Source of the DNA: Devosia epidermidihirudinis
GTDB lineage: Bacteria > Pseudomonadota > Alphaproteobacteria > Rhizobiales > Devosiaceae
DNA length: 64,000 nucleotides
Reading direction: 5' to 3'
NCBI RefSeq assembly: GCF_000971295.1
Contig: NZ_LANJ01000011.1
Coordinates: 737,247 to 801,246, forward strand
Positions 8,504 to 16,268 of the stretch are shown piece after piece. The notes under the pieces were generated by a model. It was given only the letters and a program-made list of their open reading frames with translations, was not told where the DNA came from and did no database searches. The translations under genes were made by a program, and so were the position numbers. How positions within the stretch are numbered: position 1 is the first letter of the stretch; the number at the start of each line of letters is the position of its first letter.

Positions 8504-8920
8504 TAAATCAGGAAACCTGAACCGTCCGCTGATCCGGGCACTCCAACCTTCGGTCAGGTTCGCCTCGATCACGCCCAGCCGTTCCTGCGCGTGAATGAAC
8601 CGATCGGCCGAAACCAGAATGCCGCAATGCTTGGGCTCCGCCGCGCCATTGAGCCGGAACAGCAACACCTGCCCCGCCTCTAACGGCCCCGTCTCAGCCA
8701 GTAAAAATCGCTCCGCCGCCAACCGTAGCGCAGCCGCATTGAGCGGATCGCGCATATCGGCGCGATAGGCCGGCACGGCCATCGGCTCGTCGCCATAAAG
8801 CTGGCGCCACACCCCGCGCAGTAGCCCCAGACAATCGCATCCCGCCCCAATCGTCGAAGCCTGATGCCGATACGGCGTGCCGAGAAACGCCCGCGCGGCC
8901 TCGACCACTGTCGCGCTCAT
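8462..8920 (-). CDS. GTA gp14-like NlpC/P60 peptidase
   Basis: 152 residues. The NlpC/P60 fold shows GCDCLGLL with the likely nucleophile Cys30 and the catalytic His98 in PKHCGIL; a second His (110) follows in FIHA. In RcGTA this tail-associated peptidase opens the recipient cell wall. The start overlaps the g13 stop as ATGA, so translation is coupled. The last ~13 residues (PLPSGERSERSDG) are encoded by a family E repeat, so the native C-terminus has been replaced or extended. The catalytic core ends before this tail, so activity is probably kept. Confidence 0.9.
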   Translation of the reverse strand: MSATVVEAARAFLGTPYRHQASTIGAGCDCLGLLRGVWRQLYGDEPMAVPAYRADMRDPLNAAALRLAAERFLLAETGPLEAGQVLLFRLNGAAEPKHCGILVSADRFIHAQERLGVIEANLTEGWSARISGRFRFPDLPLPSGERSERSDG

Positions 8921-9807
8921 TTCACCACCGCCCGGCCATCCATGGCATCGCCATTGCGCGGATGGCGCAGCACATAGTCGCTGCCCGGAATATGCGGGAA
9001 GCCGCGGAAGTTGACCGCATTGGCGAACTTGGCCTTGCAGGTCGCAAAGCGCCGATCACACCCCGCCGTCACCGTCAGTGTGTCGCCCGGCACCACCCAG
9101 TCACCGACCCGCGCCGAAAACCCCAGCACATCGGCGCTGCCAATGCGGGAATGCGACATCACCCCATCGCGCAGACCGTCCCGTCGCCCATCGGTCCACA
9201 GCGCCTGTCCAAAGGCGAACCATTCGGGCGCGAACCCGCTCAGCCCATCGACCACCAACCGGAACGGATCATCAGTCGCGATCACCGTCGCAAAGCCCTG
9301 ATAGGCCGGATTAGCCAGGTTCACCTTGCATCGCGCATCCCCCAGGCTGGCATCGCACAGCCCCTGATAGATCCGCCCATGCGTCGCGTTCAGCCCGACC
9401 TGCGCCGACCGCAGTTCAGCGCGAAACACCCCGTCCTCGCGTACGATCTCGCCAATGGCATCGCTGCGCAGCAACAAGCGCTGGGAGACATCGCCCCAGT
9501 TCACCCGCCAGGTTTCCACCACCGCGCCATCATAGCGCCCGAGCAGAATATCATCCTCGGTGATCGCCTCGGCATGCAGCACGCCCAGCACTTCGCTGGT
9601 CTTCACCTGCGCGCCGAGCTTGGCCGGCACCTCGCCGCCATCCAGCCCATAGGCCGGGACAAAGCCCGTCCCGCCAAAACTCAGCGCCCGGTCATGGTCG
9701 GTAAAACCCAACACCACGCCGTCACCCCGCGTGATCTTCCAGCAATGGCAAAGCGTGGTTTCGCCCTGCGCGATATGCGCAGCCAAGCCCACATCCAGCG
9801 CTCTCAT
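8917..9807 (-). CDS. GTA gp13-like protein (DUF2163 / BR0599)
   Basis: 296 residues. The N-terminal DUF2163 domain (about 1-165) includes CHCWKITRGDGVVLGFTDHDR. The C-terminal phage BR0599-type domain (about 195-275) contains the paired Cys of GCDRRFATCKAKFANAVNFRGFPHIPG. In the RcGTA structure gp13 belongs to the distal tail hub. ATGA overlaps join it to g14 downstream and to g12 upstream (9804-9807). It is full length and intact. Confidence 0.9.
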   Translation of the reverse strand: MRALDVGLAAHIAQGETTLCHCWKITRGDGVVLGFTDHDRALSFGGTGFVPAYGLDGGEVPAKLGAQVKTSEVLGVLHAEAITEDDILLGRYDGAVVETWRVNWGDVSQRLLLRSDAIGEIVREDGVFRAELRSAQVGLNATHGRIYQGLCDASLGDARCKVNLANPAYQGFATVIATDDPFRLVVDGLSGFAPEWFAFGQALWTDGRRDGLRDGVMSHSRIGSADVLGFSARVGDWVVPGDTLTVTAGCDRRFATCKAKFANAVNFRGFPHIPGSDYVLRHPRNGDAMDGRAVVK

Positions 9808-10424
9808 GGCAAAATCTCCACCAGCGGGATGGACGGCACTTCCGCTCCATCAAAGCTGGCTAGCTCGATATCAAGCCGGTCGGTGTCAAACCGCACCGGC
9901 ACATCGAACAGGAACCCCGCTGTCACCACCGCTCCATTGGCCGGCGCCACGCTGAACCCGACCACGCCGGTCGCCGTGTCCACACTCCAGCCGCTCGTCA
10001 GCTCCACCCCAGCCACCGCAACCCGCACCGACCCTGCCACCGGCCGCGTAATCGGCCTGAAATAGGGATCAAACGCCGCGCCATAGCGCTTGGTCAGCGC
10101 AAAGCTGGTGCGCGTGCCATTGCCGGTGCCAATTGCCTGATCCAGCGGTGTCGGCATCGCGCCATTGCTCGAATGATCAATTCCGTCACGCCACAAAAAC
10201 CCATGCAGCCGCCCACGCCGCTCCTCGAAAAAAGCCAGCACCGCCTGCATGTCCGCCCGCGATTTGACGCCGTATCCCGCATTGTAGCGTCGCCGCGAAT
10301 GCTGCCAGCGCCCATTGCGCTGCTCGCCCCCACCCGCCAGCGTCACCACATCCGTCTTCCGCTCCGGCCCACCCCGCGCCCCCAGCGCAACATCAAGCGG
10401 AAAGCGAACAGCATGAAACGCCAT
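9804..10424 (-). CDS. GTA gp12-like distal tail protein (DUF2460)
   Basis: 206 residues from ATG at 10424, which has GGAG 6 bases upstream. It begins MAFHAVRFPLDVALGARGGP and carries the DUF2460 signature: SRRRYNAGYGVKSRADM, then FFEERRGRLHGFLWRDGIDH. The family is a tail-tip/hub component shared by GTAs and many siphophages. A frame extension to 10478 is rejected because the ribosome binding site and family start agree on 10424. It is separated from g11 by ~230 bp that hold palindromic repeats. Confidence 0.9.
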   Translation of the reverse strand: MAFHAVRFPLDVALGARGGPERKTDVVTLAGGGEQRNGRWQHSRRRYNAGYGVKSRADMQAVLAFFEERRGRLHGFLWRDGIDHSSNGAMPTPLDQAIGTGNGTRTSFALTKRYGAAFDPYFRPITRPVAGSVRVAVAGVELTSGWSVDTATGVVGFSVAPANGAVVTAGFLFDVPVRFDTDRLDIELASFDGAEVPSIPLVEILP

Positions 10425-10483
10425 GAGTGGCTCCTGTTTTGGAAAGGACGGCCCGGGCACCCCGTCCGCCCCACCCACAGCCC

Positions 10484-10553
10484 GTCACCCTCGGGCTCGA
10501 CCCGAGGGCGTTTGCGATGTTGAAGACCCCTCGGGCCAAGCCCGAGGGTGACG
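10484..10553. repeat. Family A palindromic repeat in the g12-g11 gap
   Basis: GTCACCCTCGGGCTCGACCC on the left pairs with the complementary GGGCCAAGCCCGAGGGTGAC on the right. Other copies start at 16009, 19985, 48796 and 59596. A short CCCCTTGCGGGGAGGG hairpin related to family F follows at about 10606-10640, so the gap holds two different elements. Confidence 0.8.
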
Positions 10554-10654
10554 ATCGAGGTTAGGATTGGGCAATCTCTAGAACCGAATCCCCAGTCGAC
10601 ACCCTCCCCCTTGCGGGGAGGGATCAAGGGTGGGGGTGCGAGGTCAGGATCCCC

Positions 10655-11206
10655 CTAACTCCCTCGCGACCCGCGCTTCACCGCGCGCAACAGCATCGCG
10701 CTCAGTTCCGTCTCGCTCGCCGCAAAACTGCGCGCATCGGTCGCCGTCACGTTAAACGTCACATGCACGGCTCCACCGCCACCGCCCGCCACGCCCAGCC
10801 GACCATCGGGCCCGCGTTGCAGGGGCATGATGGCTTCGGCCCCTGCCTCGCCCATCAGCCCCAGCCCGCCGCTCATCGGAAAATAGCTCGGCGCGGCGAT
10901 TACCCCGCCCTTGGCAAACGGCGTCACCCCGCCCAGCGCCGGATTGGTCGCCGTAAACAGGTTTTCCACCAGCCCACCCACCAGCGAGCCCAGCGGCTTG
11001 ATCGCCGCCTTCAGCGCAATATCGGCAAAGCTGCGCGCGATATCGCCCAGCACAGATTTGAACGACTTGCCGTCGATCAGCGCCCCGCGAAACGCCGTGC
11101 TGATCGAGCGCGCCGTGCCATCCGCTAGGTCGCCGATGCGCTCCAGCTCCACCGAAACATCGCTCAGCTCGCTGCGAAAGCTGTCCGGGAAAAACTCATT
11201 GGCCAT
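10655..11206 (-). CDS. GTA gp11-like short tape-measure protein
   Basis: 183 residues, far shorter than the tape measure of a normal siphophage and close to RcGTA gp11. This matches the short GTA tail. The N-terminal half is helical (LSDVSVELERIGDLADGTAR, then SFADIALKAAIKPLGSLVGG). The C-terminal half has the conserved FAKGGVIAAPSYFPM and GLMGEAGAEAIMPLQR motifs of phage tail tape-measure C-termini, then a Gly-rich loop. The start overlaps g10.1 by 11 bp. Confidence 0.9.
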   Translation of the reverse strand: MANEFFPDSFRSELSDVSVELERIGDLADGTARSISTAFRGALIDGKSFKSVLGDIARSFADIALKAAIKPLGSLVGGLVENLFTATNPALGGVTPFAKGGVIAAPSYFPMSGGLGLMGEAGAEAIMPLQRGPDGRLGVAGGGGGAVHVTFNVTATDARSFAASETELSAMLLRAVKRGSRGS

Positions 11207-11387
11207 CGGGAAACCGCTCCATCAATCCGTCGAGATCACGCCGCCCCAACGGCCCGCCCCGATCGCCCACTATGGCGCCCCAGGCCGCTGCCAGTTCGCG
11301 CGGCGTCATCGCCCAAAAGTCACGCGGCGCCAGCCGCAACACGCCCAGCCCAAACCGCATCGCCGCCTCCCACGGAAACGGCGTCAT
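11196..11387 (-). CDS. GTA gp10.1-like tail assembly chaperone
   Basis: 63 residues with MRFGLGVLRLAPRDFWAMTPREL, the hallmark of the small rcc01693-type (DUF2376) phage tail assembly chaperones that follow g10 in GTA clusters. It overlaps g10 by ATGA at its start and g11 by 11 bp at its end, which points to coupled translation. The first in-frame Met gives MTPFPWEAAM; Met10 is also possible and would be closer to some homologues. Confidence 0.85.
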   Translation of the reverse strand: MTPFPWEAAMRFGLGVLRLAPRDFWAMTPRELAAAWGAIVGDRGGPLGRRDLDGLMERFPDGQ

Positions 11388-11698
11388 GCCGCTTCCCCAA
11401 ACGTCGCCTTGAGCAGCCGCGCCGCAATTTCCGCCGCGCCCCTGAGCCCACCCTCAATGCTCAACCGCGCCAGATCATCATCCGTCACCGCATTGCCGCC
11501 GCCGCGCAGCCCTGCACCCAGAATGGCCGTCAAATCCCGCGCCGACACCCGGCCCGACGAGAAGCGCTCGGCCAGCCCAACAAGATCGCCCGCCTGCAAC
11601 CGCGCCTCCAGCTCCGCCAAGGCCCCCAGCGTCAGGCACAGGGTTCGCGCCTCCCCGCCAATCACGGCCTCAATCTCCCCACGCTGCGAAATCGCCAT
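11384..11698 (-). CDS. GTA gp10-like protein (DUF3356)
   Basis: 104 residues from ATG at 11698, preceded by GGGAGG with an 8-base spacer. MAISQRGEIEAVIGGEARTL followed by LTLGALAELEARL is typical of the GTA gp10 family, thought to be a tail chaperone acting with gp10.1. An upstream open extension to 11824 is encoded by a family D repeat and is not believed to be translated. The stop overlaps the g10.1 start. Confidence 0.88.
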   Translation of the reverse strand: MAISQRGEIEAVIGGEARTLCLTLGALAELEARLQAGDLVGLAERFSSGRVSARDLTAILGAGLRGGGNAVTDDDLARLSIEGGLRGAAEIAARLLKATFGEAA

Positions 11699-11747
11699 GT
11701 GTTTCGCCTCCCTGTTAGTTTTTGGCCTGCCCCGCTCCCTCCCCACC

Positions 11748-11830
11748 GTCATCACCCGGCTTGTCCGGGTGATCCATCTGCCCACGCAAACCGGAGGAGT
11801 GGATTGCCCGGACAAGCCGGGCAATGACGA
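11748..11830. repeat. Family D palindromic repeat in the g10-g9 gap
   Basis: GTCATCACCCGGCTTGTCCG at the left is mirrored by GCCCGGACAAGCCGGGCAATGACG at the right (read as inverted arms with one small difference). A second copy lies at 63753-63839. Confidence 0.8.
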
Positions 11831-11845
11831 CTGAGGGGAACCCTG

Positions 11846-12259
11846 CTAAATCACCGCAAACGTCAGCTCGCCCGCGCTTTCCAGCGCCAGGTCAAACGTC
11901 ACTTCCCCAGCATGGTCCGCCGAAAACTCCAGTGCCACGATCTGAAACGGCCCCGCCACCGTGCCGAAATCAGGCAGGATCAACTGCCAGTTGCGAATGG
12001 TCCCGGCAAAAAACAGCGCCCGAATTTCCGCGTCTGAGCTGGCATCCTTGAATACGCCCGCCCCCGACACCGAAGCGCGTTTGACCCCGCCGCCCGCCAG
12101 CAATTCCCGCCAGCGGCCAGCGCTTTCCTGATCGGTCGTGTCGACCGTCGAGGCATTGAACGCCAGCGCCCGCGTGCGCAGCCCCGCCACCGTCAAAAAA
12201 CTCCCCGCCCCGCTCTGATCGAGCTTGAGCAACATATTCTTCCCGCTTTGAGCGGCCAT
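11846..12259 (-). CDS. GTA gp9-like major tail tube protein
   Basis: 137 residues, TP901-1-type major tail protein. MAAQSGKNMLLKLDQSGAG starts the protein, and STVDTTDQESAGRWRELLAGGG is the conserved tail-tube motif. The protein should polymerise into the tail tube. Repeats flank it on both sides (families D and E), so it is not translationally coupled to its neighbours. That suits a gene whose product is needed in many copies. Confidence 0.9.
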   Translation of the reverse strand: MAAQSGKNMLLKLDQSGAGSFLTVAGLRTRALAFNASTVDTTDQESAGRWRELLAGGGVKRASVSGAGVFKDASSDAEIRALFFAGTIRNWQLILPDFGTVAGPFQIVALEFSADHAGEVTFDLALESAGELTFAVI

Positions 12260-12298
12260 GTGATGATCTCCAATTTATGTATGAACGCAGGACCAGCT

Positions 12299-12352
12299 CA
12301 CCTCGCCCCTCAGGGGAGAGGTCGCCGCGAAGCGGCGGGTGAGGGGTGCAGC
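12299..12352. repeat. Family E repeat (single unit) in the g9-g8 gap
   Basis: CACCTCGCCCCTCAGGGGAG then GAGGTCGCCGCGAAGCGGCGGGTGAGGGG: the outer CACCTC/GGGTGAGG and an inner CGCCGC-GCGGCG form nested hairpins. This is a half-length version of the element at 13798 and 58163. Confidence 0.75.
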
Positions 12353-12386
12353 GCTTCAGTCTGCGCAATGCCGCAGCATCCGCCCC

Positions 12387-12779
12387 TCAGCTCTCACTCA
12401 AAAACCGCAACGTCACCGCTGCACGCGCATTCCCGGTCTTGCTGTCGATATCGGTTTCGGTCCGCACATGCTCGGCATGCGTCACCACCAGCCCCGCCCC
12501 CACCAACCCAACGGCCACCGCCACCACACGCTCCACCATGTCCAGCGCCCGCGTGCGGCTCGGTTGATCGCTCCAGCAATGCAGCAACACCCGATGCTCC
12601 TGCCCCGGCGTCAGATCGCCATCGCGCTGGATCACATCGTGCCGCGCGATCACCACATAGGGCGCGGCGCGACCCTTGGGCGGCGCGTCGAACACGCCAT
12701 TGCCGATGATCGCTGCCAGCGCCGCATCGGCCTTGAGCGCCGCCACCAGCTGGTTTTGCAATAGGCTGATCGGATGCAT
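12387..12779 (-). CDS. GTA gp8-like tail terminator/completion protein (DUF3168)
   Basis: 130 residues matching DUF3168: MHPISLLQNQLVAALKADAAL, then PYVVIARHDV and EHRVLLHCWSDQPSRT. The family closes the head-proximal end of the tail tube. The gene is three bases downstream of g7. Full length, no disruption. Confidence 0.88.
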   Translation of the reverse strand: MHPISLLQNQLVAALKADAALAAIIGNGVFDAPPKGRAAPYVVIARHDVIQRDGDLTPGQEHRVLLHCWSDQPSRTRALDMVERVVAVAVGLVGAGLVVTHAEHVRTETDIDSKTGNARAAVTLRFLSES

Positions 12780-12782
12780 AGC

Positions 12783-13124
12783 CTACCCCGTGAAACTGGT
12801 TTCGTTGCAGGTGCAGCTCAGAAATGTCCGCTGCCCGTTGAGATCGCCCGCGCTGACCACATCAAGAGTGCGCCCGCGATAAACGATCCGGTCACCCGGG
12901 CTCACATCGCTGCGAAAGCGCAGCACCACGGAATGGGAAATCTCCACCGCACGGCCATCCGCACTCATGCCCTGCCGACCACTCAGGCTACGCACCCGCG
13001 CCCAAACCGACGCAATCGGCACGAACAGCGCCACATGCCCGCCGCCATCCTCGCCCGTCATTTCGCGCCGCCGCAGCTGCACCCGGTCGGTCAGCGTGCC
13101 AATCGGCGGCACCCGCTCGCTCAT
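12783..13124 (-). CDS. GTA gp7-like head-tail joining protein
   Basis: 113 residues of the phage head-closure/head-tail adaptor family: IGTLTDRVQLRRREMTGEDGGG near the N-terminus and VWARVRSLSGRQ, then GDRIVYRGRTLDV in the C-terminal half. It should cap the connector between capsid portal and tail. ATGA overlap with g6 upstream. Confidence 0.85.
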   Translation of the reverse strand: MSERVPPIGTLTDRVQLRRREMTGEDGGGHVALFVPIASVWARVRSLSGRQGMSADGRAVEISHSVVLRFRSDVSPGDRIVYRGRTLDVVSAGDLNGQRTFLSCTCNETSFTG

Positions 13125-13687
13125 AGCCGCACCTGACGATGGCGCGACACCAGGCGATCAAACCCGCTCGGCACCACCGCGCCCGACCCGGCCACGATCA
13201 CCGCGTCGCGATGCTCATGCCAATAGGCCACCAGCACCAGCAGCGCCTGGCGGATATCGGCCGGCACATCACTCGGCTCCGTCCCGAACCCAGCCACATA
13301 ATCAATCTCAATGCCCATCTGCGCCCTGAGCAGGGGCGTGCCCGCAATACTGGCGGGCAGCACCAGCCGATCGGGCTCGCTCATAAACTGCGCCAGCGGC
13401 ACCTCATGGACCGCACCGGCCTCGTCGAACGCGCTGATCTGCGTCACGCTGATGAACGGCGTCACCGGCAGCTTGATCACCCGATTGTCCGGCCAGCCAT
13501 CGAGCACCACGCGCCAGCTCTCCGCCAGCAGCGCCCGGCCCGTCACGCCCTCGATATGCAGCCGCGCCGCCCCGATCAGCGTCGCAATCAGCCCGTCTTC
13601 AGCCGTGTCGTCCACCTTGAGAAACGCCTTGGCCTCGGCAAGCGAAACCGGCTCCTCCGCGGGCCCCGCGAGAAGGTATGAAGTCAT
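13121..13687 (-). CDS. GTA gp6-like head-tail connector
   Basis: 188 residues from ATG at 13687. PVSLAEAKAFLKVDD at about 14-28 and LIGAARLHIEGVTGRAL at about 40-56 are the conserved first helices of gp6-like connector proteins. The C-terminal helix has DIRQALLVLVAYWHEHRDA. The upstream extension of the frame to 13741 lacks the family start and overlaps intergenic DNA. Translation of g7 is coupled through ATGA. Confidence 0.88.
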   Translation of the reverse strand: MTSYLLAGPAEEPVSLAEAKAFLKVDDTAEDGLIATLIGAARLHIEGVTGRALLAESWRVVLDGWPDNRVIKLPVTPFISVTQISAFDEAGAVHEVPLAQFMSEPDRLVLPASIAGTPLLRAQMGIEIDYVAGFGTEPSDVPADIRQALLVLVAYWHEHRDAVIVAGSGAVVPSGFDRLVSRHRQVRL

Positions 13688-13797
13688 TGTTTTGCCTTTG
13701 GTTTTTTGGGAAAGCTGTCCATCGGCCATCCGTGCCTTCACAAGAGGAAGGGGACGACGGCGATTTCAGTGCCCGCCGGAAATGCCAGGGTTGCTCA

Positions 13798-13914
13798 CCA
13801 CCTCGCCCCTGAGGGGAGAGGTCGGCGCATCGCGCCGGGTGAGGGGTTCAGCGCCGCGGCCCAAGCCGAGAGGTTGAACCCCTCACCCTAGCCCTCTCCC
13901 CTCAGGGGAGAGGG
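13798..13914. repeat. Family E palindromic repeat between g6 and g5
   Basis: CACCTCGCCCCTGAGGGGAG and CCCTCTCCCCTCAGGGGAGAGG form the outer arms, with an inner CGCATCGCGCC hairpin and GAACCCCTCACCCTAG between. It occupies much of the 267 bp between g6 and g5. Confidence 0.8.
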
Positions 13915-13954
13915 AACTTCACCGCGTCCACCTCTAGACGCCAGGACCGCGGAC

Positions 13955-15175
13955 TTAGCTCGCAGCGAACTTCAGCAGCTTGATCGCGTCATAATCCGCA
14001 ATCCCGCCACCAACCCGCTTGGTCGTGTAAAACAGCACATACGGCTTGGAGCTGAATGGATCGCGCAACACGCTCACGCCCTGGCGATCCACAATCAGAT
14101 AACCGCGCTTGAAGTCACCAAAGGCAATCGGCGTCGCATTGGCCGAAATGTTCGGCATGTCCTCGGCCTCGACCAGATCGAAGCCCATGAAGCGCGCCTT
14201 GCCCTCGGCGGCGGCAGCGGGCTGCCACAGGTAGTTGCCGTCGGCATCCTTGAGCTTGCGCAGCGCGCCCTGCACCTTGCGGTTCATCACCCAGCTGGCA
14301 TTCTGGCGATAGCCGGCCTTGAGCGCATAGACGAGGTCGATCAGCACGTCGCTGGCATTGTTGGCCGGCAGCGCACCGGCGGCGCCGGTGGCGATATAGC
14401 CCAGATTGCCCCAGCTCCAGCTGCTTTCGGCCACCGCCGTTGCGGTGAGAAAGCCCTTGGGCTTGTTGGTGCCGTCGCCGCTGACAAAGGCCGTGGTTTC
14501 CTGCGCTGCAAAGGCCGCATTGACCTCGTCGGCAATCCACTGGCCGACATCCACTGCCGCATCGTCCAGAAACGCCGAGGTCGCCGCCGGCATCGCGTAG
14601 AGTTCCATGGTCGGATAACTCAGCTCCGCCAGCGTCTGGCTGGTCGTGGTCGGACGCGCCGCCGTCTCACCCACCCAGCCCACCGCCGGACCGGTCACCG
14701 AAATCGGCCGCTTGTAGACCGAGCCCGACACCTGGCGCACACCGGCAATGGCCCGGATCGGCGACACCGCCGTCATCAGGCGGGTGATTTCGGCCTCGGT
14801 TTCGCCGGGCACCACATAGCCACCGTCAGCATTGACGCCGACCGACAGCGCCTTTTCCTCGCCGCGCTTCACATAGGAGGCGAAGGCTTCCTTGTATTCG
14901 CCCTCGACCTTGCCAGCCTTGCCATCGAGCGGCAGGCGGGCGCGGTCGACAATGGCGCGGTCCATGGCCGCCTTTTGCCCATCAAGCACAGCGTTCAACC
15001 GATCCAGCTTGCCCTCGAGCAGCCCATCGGCCGAGCCGCGTTTTTCCAGTTCGCCCAGACGCTGGTCATTGGTAGCCTTGAACTCTTCAAAGGCATGGGA
15101 GAATTCGGCAAAGAGCGCGGCAATATCGCTCCCTGCGCCGGCCTTGGTTTCAAGGCCGTCACTGGTCATGTCCAT
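13955..15175 (-). CDS. GTA gp5-like major capsid protein
   Basis: 406 residues, HK97 fold. Residues ~15-80 are a charged coiled-coil delta domain (FSHAFEEFKATNDQRLGELEK). From ~110 the capsid core runs with GYVVPGETEAEITRLM, then SPIRAIAGVRQVSG, and at the end GDFKRGYLIVDRQGVSVLRDPF. The prohead protease encoded next to it should remove the delta domain. The length equals that of RcGTA-type capsids. Flanked upstream by g4 (11 bp). Confidence 0.93.
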   Translation of the reverse strand: MDMTSDGLETKAGAGSDIAALFAEFSHAFEEFKATNDQRLGELEKRGSADGLLEGKLDRLNAVLDGQKAAMDRAIVDRARLPLDGKAGKVEGEYKEAFASYVKRGEEKALSVGVNADGGYVVPGETEAEITRLMTAVSPIRAIAGVRQVSGSVYKRPISVTGPAVGWVGETAARPTTTSQTLAELSYPTMELYAMPAATSAFLDDAAVDVGQWIADEVNAAFAAQETTAFVSGDGTNKPKGFLTATAVAESSWSWGNLGYIATGAAGALPANNASDVLIDLVYALKAGYRQNASWVMNRKVQGALRKLKDADGNYLWQPAAAAEGKARFMGFDLVEAEDMPNISANATPIAFGDFKRGYLIVDRQGVSVLRDPFSSKPYVLFYTTKRVGGGIADYDAIKLLKFAAS

Positions 15176-15186
15176 ACGAAATGTCC

Positions 15187-15663
15187 TTATCGGTTGCGGA
15201 TGGTTTGCGTTGCCGCCGCGATAGCCGCGCCGGTCGAGATCGATGAGGGCGCAATCCGCGCGTCCTCCATCATGGGAAAAGTCACGATCGAAATTTCGAA
15301 CAGGTCGATCTGCCAGAGCTTGCGATTGCCGCCTTCGCGCGTCGCCTTGACGGTGCGAAAGCCGATGGACAGCCCATCGAGTGCCCCGTTCTCGATCAGG
15401 CGCTTGAGCGCATCGGCCCTCGGCACACCGGGCACCAGCCGCCCCGCCACGAACAGACCATGGGCGTCCTCGTCAATCGCCTCCCAGGTGCCCACCGGCT
15501 CCTTGGGGTCATGCTGAAACAGCAGGCGAATGCGGTCGCGGCGTTTGGCCAGACTCTTGGCAAAGGCTCCGGGCATGACGATATCGCCACCGCCATCGAC
15601 CCGGTCAAAGACGCTCGCATAGCCCGAAAATCGCCCCTCCGCGTCGATGGGGATCGTGGCCAT
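15187..15663 (-). CDS. GTA gp4-like prohead protease
   Basis: 158 residues of HK97 family U35. RFSGYASVFDRVDGGGDIVMPGAF opens the protease core, LLFQHDPKEPVGTW contains the catalytic His, and GLSIGFR the catalytic Ser region. Its ATG is embedded in the stop of the 42-residue gene upstream (TGATG), so the two are translationally coupled. Confidence 0.9.
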   Translation of the reverse strand: MATIPIDAEGRFSGYASVFDRVDGGGDIVMPGAFAKSLAKRRDRIRLLFQHDPKEPVGTWEAIDEDAHGLFVAGRLVPGVPRADALKRLIENGALDGLSIGFRTVKATREGGNRKLWQIDLFEISIVTFPMMEDARIAPSSISTGAAIAAATQTIRNR

Positions 15664-15791
15664 CAGCGCTTACCCACCGGCTTTGCCTGGGTCTTGCTGC
15701 CCGCTTTGGGGCTGGCCAGCGTGCCCGCCAGATTCCAGGCGAACTGCCGAAAAGTCTGCTGCGCATTGTCGCGGCTTGTCTTGTCCGCCAT
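15663..15791 (-). CDS. 42-residue protein between g3 and g4
   Basis: ATG at 15791 is preceded by GGGGGACTAAGGCC. The product begins MADKTSRDNAQQTFRQFAWN and ends in a basic tail (KTQAKPVGKR); the stop overlaps the g4 start as TGATG. It is too small to identify by family. The tight packing against both neighbours, a good upstream GGGGGA and typical base composition argue that it is translated. It lies where small genes such as g3.5 occur in other GTA clusters. Function unknown. Confidence 0.65.
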   Translation of the reverse strand: MADKTSRDNAQQTFRQFAWNLAGTLASPKAGSKTQAKPVGKR

Positions 15792-15795
15792 GGCC

Positions 15796-15984
15796 TTAGT
15801 CCCCCTTCTTGAACAATTGATTCAACGTGGCGATCTCGCGCACGAAGTCATTGAAGTGCTGGTTCGCCTTGGCCAGCTCCCGCAGGCTCCACACCAGCAA
15901 AGTGCTGGCGCCGGTCGCCCACAGAAACAGCGCCAGATGCGCAAGATCGCCCCGCTCGATGACGGTTTTGGTCAGCTCGTCCAT
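15796..15984 (-). CDS. 62-residue single-pass membrane protein (g3.5 position)
   Basis: ATG at 15984 has GAGGAG 8 bases upstream. The product has an N-terminal charged part (MDELTKTVIERGDLAH), one membrane segment at about 16-34 (LALFLWATGASTLLVWSL) and a C-terminal amphipathic helix ending in KKGD. It sits between portal and protease, as g3.5-like genes do. A role in capsid assembly at the membrane or in lysis is possible but not shown. It ends four bases before the next small gene. Confidence 0.7.
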   Translation of the reverse strand: MDELTKTVIERGDLAHLALFLWATGASTLLVWSLRELAKANQHFNDFVREIATLNQLFKKGD

Positions 15985-16008
15985 GATGGTTTCTCCTCAA
16001 ACGCAATC

Positions 16009-16088
16009 GTCACCCTCGGGCCTGACCCTAGGGCTCTGCACTTGCTTGGCTGTCTGTAAGACTCCTCGGGTCAAGCCCGAGGATGACG
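16009..16088. repeat. Family A palindromic repeat in the g3.5-g3 gap
   Basis: GTCACCCTCGGGCCTGACCC and GGGTCAAGCCCGAGGATGACG form inverted arms around ~35 bases. First of two different elements in this gap. Confidence 0.8.
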
Positions 16089-16163
16089 CGCGGTGGGCTT
16101 GGTGATGCCCCTTTGTCCCCCAGACAAACGCGCGAAGGATCCGCGATTTTTCCCACCCACAAT

Positions 16164-16253
16164 CGCTTCCCCCGGACTTGATCCGGGGGTCACTCACCGC
16201 TCGGCAGGTGCGGACAAAGACCCGCGGATCAAGTCCGCGGGAAGCGCCGGTGG
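16164..16253. repeat. Family B palindromic repeat in the g3.5-g3 gap
   Basis: CGCTTCCCCCGGACTTGATC on the left is mirrored by GATCAAGTCCGCGGGAAGCG on the right, followed by CCGGTGG. Other copies start at 21470, 49721 and 56144. Confidence 0.8.
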
Positions 16254-16268
16254 GGAGGGGCAATTCCC

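Noticed and set aside
10425..10478. Upstream extension of g12, and similar extensions of g10, g6, YcgN and others
   Set aside because: The extensions run into repeats or promoter gaps, and each gene has a good ribosome binding site and a family-consistent start further in.
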